From Lepidostoma basale (taxonomy: Eukaryota; Arthropoda; Insecta; Trichoptera; Lepidostomatidae), in the NCBI GenBank assembly GCA_022606425.2, contig JAHDVF020001512.1, positions 248,001-312,000 on the forward strand: DNA of 64,000 bases, read 5' to 3'. The notes under the pieces are model-generated. The model ran no database searches. It saw nothing but the letters and a program-made list of their open reading frames with translations, and was not told the DNA's origin. Numbering within the stretch: the first letter of the stretch is position 1; every line of letters begins with the position of its first letter. The position numbers and the translations under genes were made by a program. Below, in pieces: positions 44,630 through 56,034 of the stretch.

Positions 44630-45035
44630 ATTAATAATAAAAATATCGATCAAATGAAAATATCGAATGAAAATATAAAAAGTGAATGCGGTGCGAATGA
44701 TGGTGTCGTGAACAAAATAATGAAAGGATCATTAAGATGGTTTGGACATATGGAAAGAATGAATGAAGAAAGAATGGTAAAAAAATTATATGTTAATGAT
44801 GTAAATGGAACCAGAAATAGAGGAAGACCGAGGAAAACGTGGCACGATCAAATAAATCAAATATTGAATGTCGGCCATGTGAGGAGTCAGAGAAATCGAC
44901 GCGCGTGCATGACACGATGTATGAATGTCGAGGAAGCGAGAGAAATATGTCAGGAAAGAAAAGTGTGGCAGTCCATTCTTTCTGCCTACCCCTTCGGTGA
45001 GACGGCGTGATGGTTTTTTAGTTAGTTAGTTAAAA
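44630..45035 (+). mobile_element. Family A 3' fragment with intact C-terminal frame
   Basis: Uninterrupted from 44588 to the stop at 45010, including IKSECGANDGVVNKIMKGSL, RWFGHMERMNEERMVKKLYV, GRPRKTWHDQINQILNVGHV and QSILSAYPFGETA. The 3' tail is TTTAGTTAGTTAGTTAA. It is the best preserved copy of this part of family A in the window, though 5'-truncated. Inverted copies of a segment around TTATTTATCGGTGTAATAA flank the interval at about 44165 and 45205. Confidence 0.85.
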
Positions 45036-45469
45036 TATCGATTTCGTGTAATTAATTTTATTTTTCAAGTTTTATTCTTTTATATGTAGAAACAAAATGT
45101 ATTGAGTTGTTAAGTATACGAGTATATTAAAGACAAGATACATATATGCAACGTATATATATCATTTTTTAAATTCGTTGTATTAAATTATTTTTTGTTT
45201 TTTATTTATCGGTGTAATAATATAGTCTATCACAATTTGTGGTCAGTTTAAATATAATTATTTATATTTAAAAAAAACTGTCCAGTTCGCATTTTCCATT
45301 CGTATATAATATTTTCATTACATCGCGCTATTGGGCACTAGGTTATATAAAAGAAAATTACCCGGAGCAGTTGTGATCTTCAGAGCCTTTGATGGTATCG
45401 TCTTTCGCTACAAAACGATGCTTAAACGGATTAAATTCCAGCGTAGTTATTTGAATTGGAAATGTTTAG

Positions 45470-45600
45470 AAGACTCCTTTGCTCCGACGTTTCCCGTTGA
45501 ATAATTGAAAGGCCCATCGATCTGCGGGGCGACCGCGGCCAGCCGGCGGCGTCCCTCCGCCCTCCCGCCAGAGGTAACGGTTCTAATTCCTCAAACAATC
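45470..45600. promoter_or_regulatory. GC-rich intronic island
   Basis: GGGGCGACCGCGGCCAGCC and its surroundings stand out sharply from the AT-rich intron. A donor-like CAGAG/GTAACG follows on the plus strand, but no acceptor-to-donor coding frame could be built. Candidate regulatory element; function unknown. Confidence 0.25.
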
Positions 45601-45786
45601 GAAAGACGATTTGTCTAAATAAATTTTTCAACTTTAGATTTACGCAGATTTTCAAATTGATTTTAAAACGTTAACAATTATTAAATGTTTAAATTTCAAA
45701 ACTGTTATCTGTACGTATCACTATTTGTCGCGACAGCTGATTCGCCAGCAGGTATCGCGACAAACTCATGAAGATAAATTGTGATA

Positions 45787-46108
45787 CAGTAGAGTCTCGG
45801 TTATCCGACCTTCCGAGTTATCCGACCTACCGGGGCAATGCCCTTTTCTTTTACCCGACTGCACGCATTATATTCGCGTACTAGGCGACAGTCCTCAGTG
45901 CTTACGTAGCTCTTTCGCATGTTTTATTACTTTGCCGTTAGTGCATTTTGATGTTTTAGTTCGTTACATTCAGTTAAGTTACATGAACATATTTTAAAAG
46001 TTTTCGATGTGCAAATAAAATTAACACATTTTCAATGTCGATTTATCATTTTCCGTGTTATCCGACCTTGCCGCGGCCGGTTTAGGTCGGATAATCGAGA
46101 CTCTACTG
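45787..46108. mobile_element. pogo/Tigger-like miniature element
   Basis: Ends CAGTAGAGTCTCGGTTATCC (left) and CAGTAGAGTCTCGATTATCC (from the right), flanked by TA on both sides (45785-45786 and 46109-46110). CAGT ends, a TA duplication and the TTATCCGACC subterminal motif fit the pogo/Tigger branch of Tc1/mariner. The motif TTATCCGACCT occurs twice at the left end and once near the right end. 322 bp, no transposase. Confidence 0.85.
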
Positions 46109-46235
46109 TATGTACAAACTAGTGTTTCAAATTTAAACATTTAATATAATAATATTGAAGTGTCATAGTGTTTCAGCCAACACAACGGACGTTAGCAATT
46201 AGTTAGTATACTTTTTGATTATAAATTAACTAAGA

Positions 46236-46395
46236 AACAATCACGCCGTTTCTCCGAAGGGGAAGGCAGAAATGATGAACCGACACACTCTTCTTTCCTG
46301 ACATACTTTTCTCGCTAACTCAATATTCAAACATTGTGTCATGCACGCACCTCTAGTTCTCCGACTCTTTACGAATATAAATCTCCCTAAAAATC
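46236..46395 (-). mobile_element. Family A 3' fragment, minus strand
   Basis: Plus-strand AATCACGCCGTTTCTCCGAAG and later TGTCATGCACGCACC are the antisense of the family A ORF end and its 3' sequence. Degenerate. Confidence 0.7.
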
Positions 46396-46399
46396 ATAT

Positions 46400-48470
46400 A
46401 AAATATTTTTTCAATTTTCACGTTTTTTGATGGACTGTTATTGGTATAATAAAGGTTGACCAGCGATATCAATTACGAAAATACAATAAATTGGGGCATC
46501 GTAGAATTGATAGAATATGAATATAATAGCTCCGAAATAGAAGTGAATGGACTTTACTTGAAAATTTTCGAAATATAATATTTATGTTTCTGCATAATTA
46601 GGAATAAAGTAAAATTAAAATTTTAAGTTTAATTTCGGCCAAAACAATGGACTGTCTAAAATAAAGTAATTATCGATAACGAAAAACCGGATAAAACGCG
46701 AAAAAAATGTTGAGGTATTAACAACTATCATACCAGATCTGTTTGCACTGCAAAGCCGGCAATTCCAGCAAGCCGTTTGGGCATTTTCATCTGACAAGGC
46801 GAACAATAATCGGGAATTCGTATGACTCACGTACCTCCCCGATGGCTATAATACGTGAGATCAATATTTTTTACTAAAGTAGAGTCGAATGGAGCCACCG
46901 ACCAAAAATCCGCGGACCTTATAGTGAAACATAATAGTAACAATTCGTTTATTTTCATGTTATACGATGAATCTTCAAGTATAAAAAAAAATAATTCAAC
47001 TAGAAAATCTATGATTACATCCTTATCAACGTTTTAGTTTATACTATAAATACTTATCAACGTTTTTTATTATCGTTTTCTAAATACGAAAATATGCCTC
47101 GGCGTCGTAGATTATACAATTTTCATTCAAAAGACTGACTAACTTCTCTTCTTTATCTGTCCCTAGTTATTATTGAGTCAGCGATAAGATTTTTACGAAT
47201 TATATTTGTACTATGAAATTAGTAAAAATGTATTTTAAAATTGGAATGTTAACACTTGAATTTTTTTAAATGTTCTTTATTTATTAAGTAACATTTTTTA
47301 TTTATTTATAAACTTAAGGCGTTAACACTGTGGATTATGATTTTTTTATGTATCAGAACATTGTTTTTTTCCTCCTTAATTCCTATTAAAATTGTGTTTA
47401 AATTAAAAAAAAAACTTTTTATTAAAATCATAATATAGAGTCATGAATGAAAGTCGATTGTTTCGACCCTTTAATGTGGTTGATTTTTTTGGATTTGATG
47501 ATTTGGGGAGAACTAGATTTATTGGTTTGCCGTTCCATCCAGAACACATTTACATCGCGTTTGTCAGCTTCGATTGACTAAATAAATCAAATTTCTATTA
47601 TTATTTATTCATTTTACAATCACATAAATATAATAATATTGTAATGTACGATAATTTTACCCTTGAATCACATAACTTAACATAGGAAACTATGCTAATT
47701 ATCACACCCAGCTTTGTAAAAAGTTAATATATTTATATGGCACGCCTGATAACACTCTTACTTTGCTCCTAATAAGACCCTCATTTCCTTTTTCAAAAAT
47801 ATCTATGGTTCACTGTATTTATTCCTTACCCCGTGGATTTGAGAGAAAATATATGGTGTACTCGCTCTACCACCTCACGACATTGAGCGCGCTTTGTGCC
47901 ACAATAATTTTCACCAGAGCAACCAAATCAGGACCGGTAATTTTAAAATTTAGTCCAATAACAAATCAACCAATCAACTCTTTAATCTGTCAACTTTAGC
48001 AATATTGTTTATCTTCAACATTGGGTGGACGTGTTGCCGGGATATTATAGTTGAGAACAACCGTCGATAATTCCCAGTTGACCGCGGTCTGAGCAAAGTA
48101 GCCAGGTCTAAGTGTTTATTATTTGCGTGTCGGGGCTATTTCGGTCAACCAGTATGACTACTTCAGGCCGAATTTAGAATAATTTATGGATTATTTTGTC
48201 CCGCTGTAAGTAGGTTTAGATTGAATTCTGTTTGTTGGAGTCCTTTGTCGAACTTTGAGATTCACGATTGTCGCCGGTTCGGAAACTTTCCTCATTTACA
48301 AACCCTCTTTGTTAAGCTATGGCGATACTGATGAAAGATTGATAATTACGGTTACCCCGGTATTCATATTATAGAATTAGCGAACATGAATTTGTCAGAT
48401 TTGATGTATACGTGTTTATGTAAACGTACAAATAATATTTAGATACTTAATGTTACTACTCCATATTACG
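46400..48470. other. Intron sequence; no gene seen
   Basis: AT-rich. ATAAACTTAAGGCGTTAACACTG at about 47316 recurs at about 58261. A moderately GC-rich unique stretch lies at 48005-48200. Confidence 0.4.
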
Positions 48471-48474
48471 AGTA

Positions 48475-48985
48475 AATAGTTAAAACGTTAGTTTTCTATA
48501 AGTTTTATTATATAATATTTTATGGGAATGACATGTTTCGCCCTTCTAAGGCAGTATCAAATGTTACTAAATTTCAGCTTTTTGCTGTTTATATACACTA
48601 GTAAATGGAGCAGAATATGGTAATTAACGAAAATTGACGTGACTTTGTACATTTTTAATATATAATTATTTGGTAGGTCCTGAAATATTGGAAAGTGTTT
48701 CTTGGAATTCGTTAAGAAATTTTATGACAGTGATTAAATAGTTATGGAATACTAAATGACATTATATAAATCAAAAAAAGTTATTTGAGGTAGGACGAAA
48801 TAAAGTGTTTCTAAGAAAAACATATTTTATTACCAATTACTATATTATGCTCCATGTATATAAACAGCAACGAGCTGAAATTTCGTCACACTTGACAATG
48901 CCTTAAAAGGGCGAAACATGTCATTCCCATAAAATATAATAAACCTTCTAGAAAACTGACTTTTTAATTCGTATTAATTAAATAT
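48475..48985. mobile_element. Fold-back element M3, long copy
   Basis: Arms of about 145 bases: ATTTTATGGGAATGACATG, TTTCGCCCTTCTAAGG and GCTGTTTATATACA in the left arm are repeated inverted in the right arm (CCTTAAAAGGGCGAAACATG, then ATTCCCATAAAATATAATAA). About 220 bases of unpaired AT-rich DNA separate them. The longest member of the M3 family here. Confidence 0.8.
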
Positions 48986-49179
48986 TTACATATGTTTTCT
49001 TGTGTCTTTAACGTGCGGTCAACCGTTATAATGGTGTTTTTTCTCTCGCTTGAATAGCTTCTCTCGGTGACATAAAATTCCCCTCTCTCCTCCCTGATTG
49101 TATTTGTTGGTATGTATACATTTTAGCCGTATTTTCTTCTCAATATAGATTCGTAAAAATAAGCTATAGAACCTTTAAT

Positions 49180-49505
49180 CTGTTTTGTATGAAAATTCTT
49201 ATTCTTGTTCTCTCTCTTATCAGAGGTTATACAATATCACGGCTATTTGTGTTTCTGATGCAGTAGCTCTAAACAGGGATTTTGTGCTGCAACTGAGCTA
49301 TTCTCGAAGGTTTTCTAGCCATGATTTCCTTCTTCTCCCGACACTTTGTTTGCCGTTAATTTTACCTCGGATAGTCAGTTGCTTGCAACTTTTTATCGTT
49401 TCTCATAACATGCTCGAAGTATTCCAGTTTCCTGTGCTTTATGGTCATGATATATTTTTTTCTTCATTCGCTCCTGTAGTGCTTCTGAAATCGTTAACTT
49501 ATTTT
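49180..49505 (-). mobile_element. Antisense non-LTR ORF C-terminus
   Basis: Minus strand reads TIKHRKLEYFEHVMRNDKK, then LQATDYPR and RREKKEIMARKPSRI-like sequence in shifted frames, paralleling the RKLEYFGHVMR, LLQLIIQGK and RRRxSWLxNLR blocks common in insect RTE-like elements. Confidence 0.6.
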
Positions 49506-49509
49506 TATT

Positions 49510-50720
49510 AAATTATTATTTTCAGTTAGAAAATAACGAAGATGATCTTCCTTGAATGTGTATACTGTAGCGGGTGCAGCGTGACCCAGATTTATAATAT
49601 AATAATTATTAAAATGCCTTAATTGATTAATTGATGTTTTCCCCAAGCCATAAAACGTTAGTATATTCATCCAAGCGAAGCACTTAATACAAATTTCCTT
49701 CCCCCAGTGGGTGTGTACTGATTAACGACGCTAATGACCCAAAGATCAGCCCGCAGCCCGCGCGCGTACATCGGATCAACTTCATCCCACTTTAATCACC
49801 CTCCAAGTACCAGATAGCCTAACGCTTTCAAAATTTTGATACCAGAGATCAAACTTTGTAAATTTTTTTATAATACTTCAATTGGAAACTTCGCTTTTGA
49901 ACGCCGAATATTTTAATCAAGGGTATTCGAAATTCGTTCCAGTGACACGCGCTCATAGATGTGACTTTTTTATTGTGTAATGTATAAATTTTGTGATAAT
50001 TATATATTCGGTGGACCTGTTCAGATTGTTTGCTTATGATCTGAAAAATGATACTCAAGGTCATACAACCCTGTCCAGTTTTGCAGTGGCATCTTCAACT
50101 AACCATATTTATATCTGAACAAAAGTAGTAAAGTGTTAATAACGGGTTTTATTATTTGTAGTTATAACATTGATGTCTAGTTTCACATCTAATTAAGTAG
50201 TATTGTTTAAGATTTTTTCTCTTGATATGTTTCGCCTTATAGGACATTGTAAACAAGAAGATGATAATGCTCCGACAAAAGGAATCGTGTTAATCATACA
50301 ATATCAAAATAAAATATTATCAAAAAACGAATTTCAGTACGTATATGAAATATGAGTCTCTTATTAACTTTTTTATTGTGTTAAATATTTAAATATTTTT
50401 AACATACTATAGTTTTTCCAATATCAGTCAAAATTTGACATGAATAATGTATTAAGATATAATGTTTTAAACTGATTTAAAGATTTTTCAATAGCACATT
50501 ATATATGTGCTCTCTCTCTGGATTGTGAAATGGTAGACATGTAGGGGTCTAGAACATAGTACGTGTAGCATTGCAGAGTAAAATAGCTTCGAGATATGTG
50601 GTTGGTTTAATTTTATCTGTTATTTGGAGGGAATCCTAATTTCAATATTTTTACACTTGGATGAAGCAGTATTATCATGCTTCGCCTAAAATTAAATAAT
50701 TCAGTCTAATTAATGAAAAA
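49510..50720. other. Intron sequence; small GC-rich island at 49735-49800
   Basis: CAGCCCGCAGCCCGCGCGCG at about 49747 is the only GC-rich point. No exon signals. Confidence 0.35.
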
Positions 50721-50724
50721 GTCA

Positions 50725-51345
50725 CAACCATCATAAATCTTACTGGACAATGCCAACATCTGGCATGTGGCTGTGAGTGAATACATTTATTTGGGACACA
50801 GAATACAGCTGGGGCGAGATAATCAGACAGCAGACCTGGGCAGCGTTCCAAAATCTTGGCCACATTTTGAAGAATCCGAAAATACCCATCAACTTTAAAA
50901 GGAAAGTATTCAACGCCTGTATTCTGCCAGGGTTCACTTATGGTATTGAGAGTCACATTGTCACAAAAAAGTACCAACAAGATGAGAATCACACAGAGAG
51001 CAATGGTGAGAGTCATGTTGGGTATGAGCTTGCGGGACAGAGTCAGAAATGAGAAAATACGAGCCAGGACAAAAGTCTCCGACGTCATCAAGTTGGCCGC
51101 AACCCTAAGTGGCGTTGGGCGGGAAACGTCGCTCGTGACCCAGATGAAAAGTGGACAAGGCGATTGCTGTGCTGGTCCCCAAGAACGGCAAAGCGTGGAG
51201 TTGGGCGCCCACAGTTGCGTTGGCGCAACGATATCCGGGAGAGTGCGGGAAGCGCCTGGATGTGAATCGCCCAGGATATAAGGGAGTGGAAAATACGAGA
51301 GAAGGCCTACGTCCATGAGTGGATGGCCACAACAGGCTAAAGAAG
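50725..51345 (+). mobile_element. Family B retrotransposon 3' fragment
   Basis: Frames shift at about 50950: first HILKNPKIPINFKRKVFNAC and ILPGFTYG, then MRITQRAMVRVMLGMSLRDR, later KWRWAG-like sequence and GRPQLRWRNDIR in another frame, ending EAYVHEW. The series matches the copy at 33430-34262. 3' tail GAAGTAGAATAAAAAAA. Decayed and 5'-truncated. Confidence 0.8.
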
Positions 51346-51837
51346 TAGAATAAAAAAATACTTGATTCTAAAATATTGCATAAAATGCGGTTGTTAAGAA
51401 CATATACAATGGTTTCTTGAGTAGAAAACCGTATTTTACCATCAGCCTGACAGTTTTTTTTTACTCTAAACGATGCCAAAATGAGACGAAAGTTCGTCGG
51501 ATTGATGAAGTATTTTTTATTGACAAATCATTTAGGGCTACGAAAAGTAAACCGCGCTTGAAAAGTCTCGAGAAATACATACACAAGAAATTGTACATGT
51601 GTGATGGAAAAAACACATTAAGAATGCTTTACTACCCCGATTTAAATATTTAAATGTCTGTATTGTCAGGAACAAGTCATATATTAATTTCCACTTGAAA
51701 TATTGATATGAGTCTCTCCGGGTGTGATGTGATTATACCGTATTACATTAGCTCGACTGCCTCGCGCTAGACTAGTACATCACGTTCTCCAGGAATTCCA
51801 AAGACGATACAATTTGTATTACATATACAATTAATTC

Positions 51838-51955
51838 TTACCCCACCCGTACCCGGTCTGATGGGTAGCTTGCGGTCCGGCTGCCGCGCCGTCTCCGCGC
51901 ACGGTCTGCCCTCACCCTCACCCTACGTCTCGTGTCATTTGTAACCCATGTAAAA
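51838..51955 (-). promoter_or_regulatory. GC-rich intronic island with a minus-strand donor-like end
   Basis: GTCCGGCTGCCGCGCCGTC lies in very AT-rich flanks. On the minus strand the open frame across the island runs into GTAAGA at 51840, a good donor, but the matching acceptor is poor. Either a weakly supported exon or a regulatory island. Confidence 0.2.
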
Positions 51956-51959
51956 TATA

Positions 51960-52645
51960 ATATTAATGAACACGTATTACACACATATTGTAAATATTTA
52001 ATAATCTCATCTTCAACGGGTAAGGCAGACAATCTTGTAGAAAATATTATGTTCGCTACTCGAATTTAATATATTTAGGTGCTTTGCGTCTGAGCCAACG
52101 GAAAATTTCATATTTCAACTAATCTAAATTATGAAGTGAAATAGTTCTATTTGAAATATATGTCCATGCAAAGTTTAATTTTGAAATTGCTGTTGTATAA
52201 ATTTTAATGAGTTAACCCTGGAATTACGAAATTATATTAGTTTTTTTTATTAAAAACGAGTTTCTATGGTTCTCCCGATGCATTATAAGGACTAAAAGTT
52301 TCCGGTCTAAAGGTATAAAAGAAAAATAATACAGTATTTTTTCAATGTATAATCAATGTTTATTTCTATAATTTTTTTTTGTATAAAGGATGATGAACGT
52401 TTATATACCTCTAAAGATATAGACATGAAATTATCATTCATCAATATTATTTCGTGCAGGCTGACTTAATTAAATAAAAACGTCCCTTAATTATAATATA
52501 CTCATATTAAAATATTTCATTTGTTAAAAAAATAGGCTTTTCTGCCAGCTTTAATTTATTATTATTATTATTTAGAATAATGAATAAGACGATTATTATA
52601 TATTTTGAATATATATACCTATATATATTTTTTTATATAATAATT
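51960..52645. other. AT-rich intron with ATT microsatellite
   Basis: ATTATTATTATTATT at about 52556 and TATATA-rich sequence at 52600-52640. No gene. Confidence 0.45.
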
Positions 52646-52649
52646 AAAT

Positions 52650-52880
52650 AAAACGATGTTTAACTACTTCCACTTTCGTCTTTATTTAGACAGCGACCGG
52701 TTACGCCAGGCTCGCTGGTATCGACAAACTGGTCTGTCGATCAGTCGATGCCAACGAGCATGGCGAAACCGGTCGCTGTCTAAATAAAGACAAAAGTGGA
52801 AGTAGTTAAAAAACATCGTTTTATTTAATTATTATTTAATAAAATGAACTTCCATCAAGAGATTTCAGTAAAATCATTTG
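52650..52880. mobile_element. Fold-back element M2, copy 2
   Basis: AGACAGCGACCGGTTACGCC at about 52689 pairs with AGCATGGCGAAACCGGTCG and its continuation to 52783; outer arms include AACTACTTCCACTTT and AAACGATGTT. CTTCCATCAAGAGATTTCAG at the right side is the reverse complement of the left flank of copy 1 at 8848, so the full unit includes this flank. Confidence 0.75.
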
Positions 52881-52884
52881 ATTT

Positions 52885-53755
52885 TTTTTTATATATTTTT
52901 TTATTTTGCCATTTTAAATACATGTATTTGAATCTGTTAATATCCTCGCTATTCTGTTCTAAATTTAAAAACGATCGAACGAGAAAACTACAAATTTTCT
53001 GTTGAACGCGGTTTGGATTTTTTTTTAAATACCACCCTTAATGATGATTTAAGGTTTCGGTACTCTAAATAACCTTCGAACGTTTTTATACAATCATTAA
53101 CGCTTTAACGACAAGAAAATAAGCATTTATCTTAAAGTTTTCACCCATTTCGTAAAATTCGTCTTTCCATGAGTGTTTGGTTATTACGCTTTCAGGACCC
53201 TACTGCATAATGACAATAATATTTCGTGTTTGATATTCAATCGATCCTTATGGTGTCAGCATATTGTCATTTCGTAGAAGTTTCATTATTTATATTTTGT
53301 ATCGGGGACGTCAAACATAAGGAAATAATATGTATGTAAATATTGTTACCCCTGGGCGCATCAACTCCAGGTGGAAACTTCGCGATATGTAATATATTCA
53401 ATTTTCTTATATCGCTCGGCATTTTCAATAAAAATGTCAAGAATCTCGCGCTATTTACCGTTGAAATGTGTTTCACCAGTTGACGTATCCTTGTTTTTCT
53501 CGCATCATATTATCTGTCTTATTAATTTCAATTGTAATATAATGAATTCATAATCATTGCATAATCAACATTCTAAGTTATACCTATTGTGTGTTAGATG
53601 TTGATATTTTTATAATCTTTTCGTTTTAAAGAAACAAATTGAACGATTCGCACTATTTTAAATAGACAAAGTATTTTTTTTTTGTCCTGGGAGTTAATCT
53701 TGTTAAAGCTGTATTTTTAAAATTAATATTATAATCATTTTAATCTGCAGTGAAT
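52885..53755. other. Intron sequence; no gene seen
   Basis: AT-rich; two short frames around 53267-53553 lack motifs or splice support. Confidence 0.4.
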
Positions 53756-53759
53756 TTTT

Positions 53760-54075
53760 TAGTTTAGCGCTCGTCTTTGGCTCTACGTTAATTAAGGGCA
53801 TTAGGTTTTCGTATCCCGAGTGGAGCCGGTCCCATTACAGCCCCGAGAAGGTAACCGCTCCGTTACCCGGGCCCCGAATGTATTGGTACCCTTACGGATT
53901 GTTACCCGAATAGCGCTCAGCCCTCCCGCCGGATCGGGGTTATTAATTTTCCTCCCAGGCTCCGCGCGGCATGCAAATTGAGCTGCGGAAATTTGTAAGG
54001 ACCCTTGTACACTCGTACAAGGTACACGGACCGCGCCAACAGAAAGCCGAGTGATCGTGTTGTGAATATCACGCA
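53760..54075. promoter_or_regulatory. GC-rich unique-looking island in kinesin intron 2
   Basis: Contains GAGCCGGTCCCATTACAGCC, CCGTTACCCGGGCCCCG and CCCTCCCGCCGGATCGGGG, mixed with TATTAATTTTCC. No frame with splice support crosses it and no repeat partner was found in the window. Such composition within a long first-part intron of a developmentally used gene suggests regulatory sequence. Confidence 0.3.
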
Positions 54076-54619
54076 CTTCAACTGGCTGCAGATATTAATA
54101 TTAACACACTATTTCACTAATTACTAACGCCATGTAAATACACACTATCGCCATATTAACTTCGCAACGTTGAGTTCTGTAGTTTGTATCATGAAACGAT
54201 TCCTTTGATACCGTAAATATTACACATAACTGTTCACGCATATCCTTCTCCCTCTGCGCACGAGGCGTCATAACTAAAGTTATCGTGAAATCTCTCAGAG
54301 TAGAAATGGGAACTCTACACTCCATCGAAGTATTTTCAGAGATCGGATCAGATATAAGATGATTAAGTCTGTATGTGTATTGAACATAGGGGGAAGAGGC
54401 AGAAATCGTTTTTGGAAGATACGAGACTACCAAGAAAGTCGCCGGATGATTGGTCACAAACAGGTCACACGACCTAGACCAACAGGAAGAATATTGGAAA
54501 ACGGCTTTATATAAGTTTTGTAAACTAAAAAGAAAGTGTTATTATTTTTATTACTAACATTTTGTTTATTTATTGTCAGTTGAACAAGGATGTAAAACCC
54601 CATATAAAATCATTAATAT

Positions 54620-55200
54620 GAATGGAAATGTCTTGTTTTATACAAGTGTTCGTCTTGCTAAGGTATTATTAAATGAAAACATTTGTCTACATTTGATAAT
54701 GACTTAGCAAGGTGAAATATGTGTTCTTCTTCTTCAGCCTATTCCCGTCCACTCCTGGACAAAGGCCTCATCCATTCGCTTCCATGTCACTCTGTCTCGT
54801 GCAGATTGCATCCAGGTTATTCCGACCTGTTCAGATCACCCTTCCACAATAATTGCGGTCGCCCTGCACTTCTCTTTGCCGTCCGCGGTCTCCAAGTCAG
54901 CAGTTTTCTTATCTATTTTTCGTCGGAGCTACGCGACTTGCCCATTGCCACATTAGAGTCGCTACCCGGTAAATGATGACAGTGAGTGACCTTTGTTTTT
55001 TCTCTCACCGTATCTTTTCAGACTCTGTCTCTTAGGCTTATTCCTAACATGCCTCTTTCTATGGCTCTTTGGATTACTTGTAGTTTCTCGGTAAAACTGT
55101 AACTTTGTCCAAATAAGGTGCCGAGAAACTACAGAAACATGAAATTCCCATACAATATTAATAAAACTTTTAGGAAACAAACGTTTTCATTCGTATTAAC
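54620..55200. mobile_element. Fold-back element M3 split by a family B insertion
   Basis: Left part (54620-54719) and right part (55129-55200, ACATGAAATTCCCATACAAT then AACGTTTTCATTCGTATT) together make an M3 element. The break carries GAAATATG on the left and GAAACATG on the right, a possible 8-bp target duplication with one mismatch. Confidence 0.65.
54720..55128 (-). mobile_element. Family B 3' fragment, minus strand, inside M3
   Basis: Plus-strand TTCTTCTTCTTCAGCCTATT and CCACTCCTGGACAAAGGCC are the antisense 3' end, followed by antisense of the ARSSDEKW and LGISLR blocks. Inserted after the fold-back element was in place. Confidence 0.75.
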
Positions 55201-55204
55201 ATTT

Positions 55205-55795
55205 TGTTAAGTCAAGTGTGAGGTGGAAAAAACAGACATTGTATTGATCGAAATGTTTAAAAGGAATTATTTGTAGTATCCAAAAATATATGCACTTGTG
55301 TGTTTTATTCACGAAAATTTAAACAATATTCACGTAAGTTACTCACACCCACAAGATAAAACAGAAAATAGCAGTGGTCCGAAAACTCTTGAAACAAGAT
55401 TTTTAAAGATTCTAATTATTAGTCATTTTAAAATAAAAGTTTTGCTTGTATATATGCTGTATAATAAAGTCGCGTTTTATGTAAATTTGTAGTCACGCTG
55501 CACTTCGGACGTGATCATGAATATGTTACGATAAGCACAAGTGCTAATGTTTACCGCATTTTCGAGGTTACTGCATATAATCAGCATTTGAGAATATTTT
55601 ATTTCGGTTTTCTTGTTATTTTTATTTGTACAATTACATCAAAATATATGATCAATTTCTATTTTTAATTTAAATTTCATTTTTTTAACGATAGCCAAGG
55701 AATCTTCAATTTCCTTCATTGGTAACTTTATGCGTAGTGTTAAGTTAGTTGAATACATGTTTTTACACTACTATAGCAGGTATTCAGAAAAAGTT
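55205..55795. other. Intron sequence; no gene seen
   Basis: AT-rich, no motif or repeat partner. Confidence 0.4.
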
Positions 55796-55799
55796 AAAT

Positions 55800-56030
55800 A
55801 ATTATGTGCTTGTCCAAAAGAGTATTGTTTAACAACCCAGTAGGGCGAAGAATTGTCGGCAAGCCGAGGCTGCGATGTTTGGATGGTGTCATGGAGACTG
55901 TCAGGTCCTGGGCTAGCAAGATTTGGAGGTGGCGGTCAGAGACAGGTCAGGGTGTAGACGTTTTTTGGAGGAAGCTAAGACCCACCAAGAGTTGTTTCCG
56001 TGAAGATGATGATGATAAATAATTCGGAAG
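55800..56030 (+). mobile_element. Non-LTR 3' fragment, family H
   Basis: An open frame to about 56020 reads VGRRIVGKPRLRCLDGVMET, VRSWASKIWRWRSETG and VFWRKLRPTKSCF, then GATGATGATGATAAAT. The R-x-x-GKPR-x-R-x-x-DGV pattern and GAT tail are those of an RTE-like ORF end. Confidence 0.55.
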
Positions 56031-56034
56031 ATAT

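Noticed and set aside
50675..51316. 213-codon minus-strand gene
   Set aside because: It is antisense to the family B retrotransposon fragment at 50725-51345.
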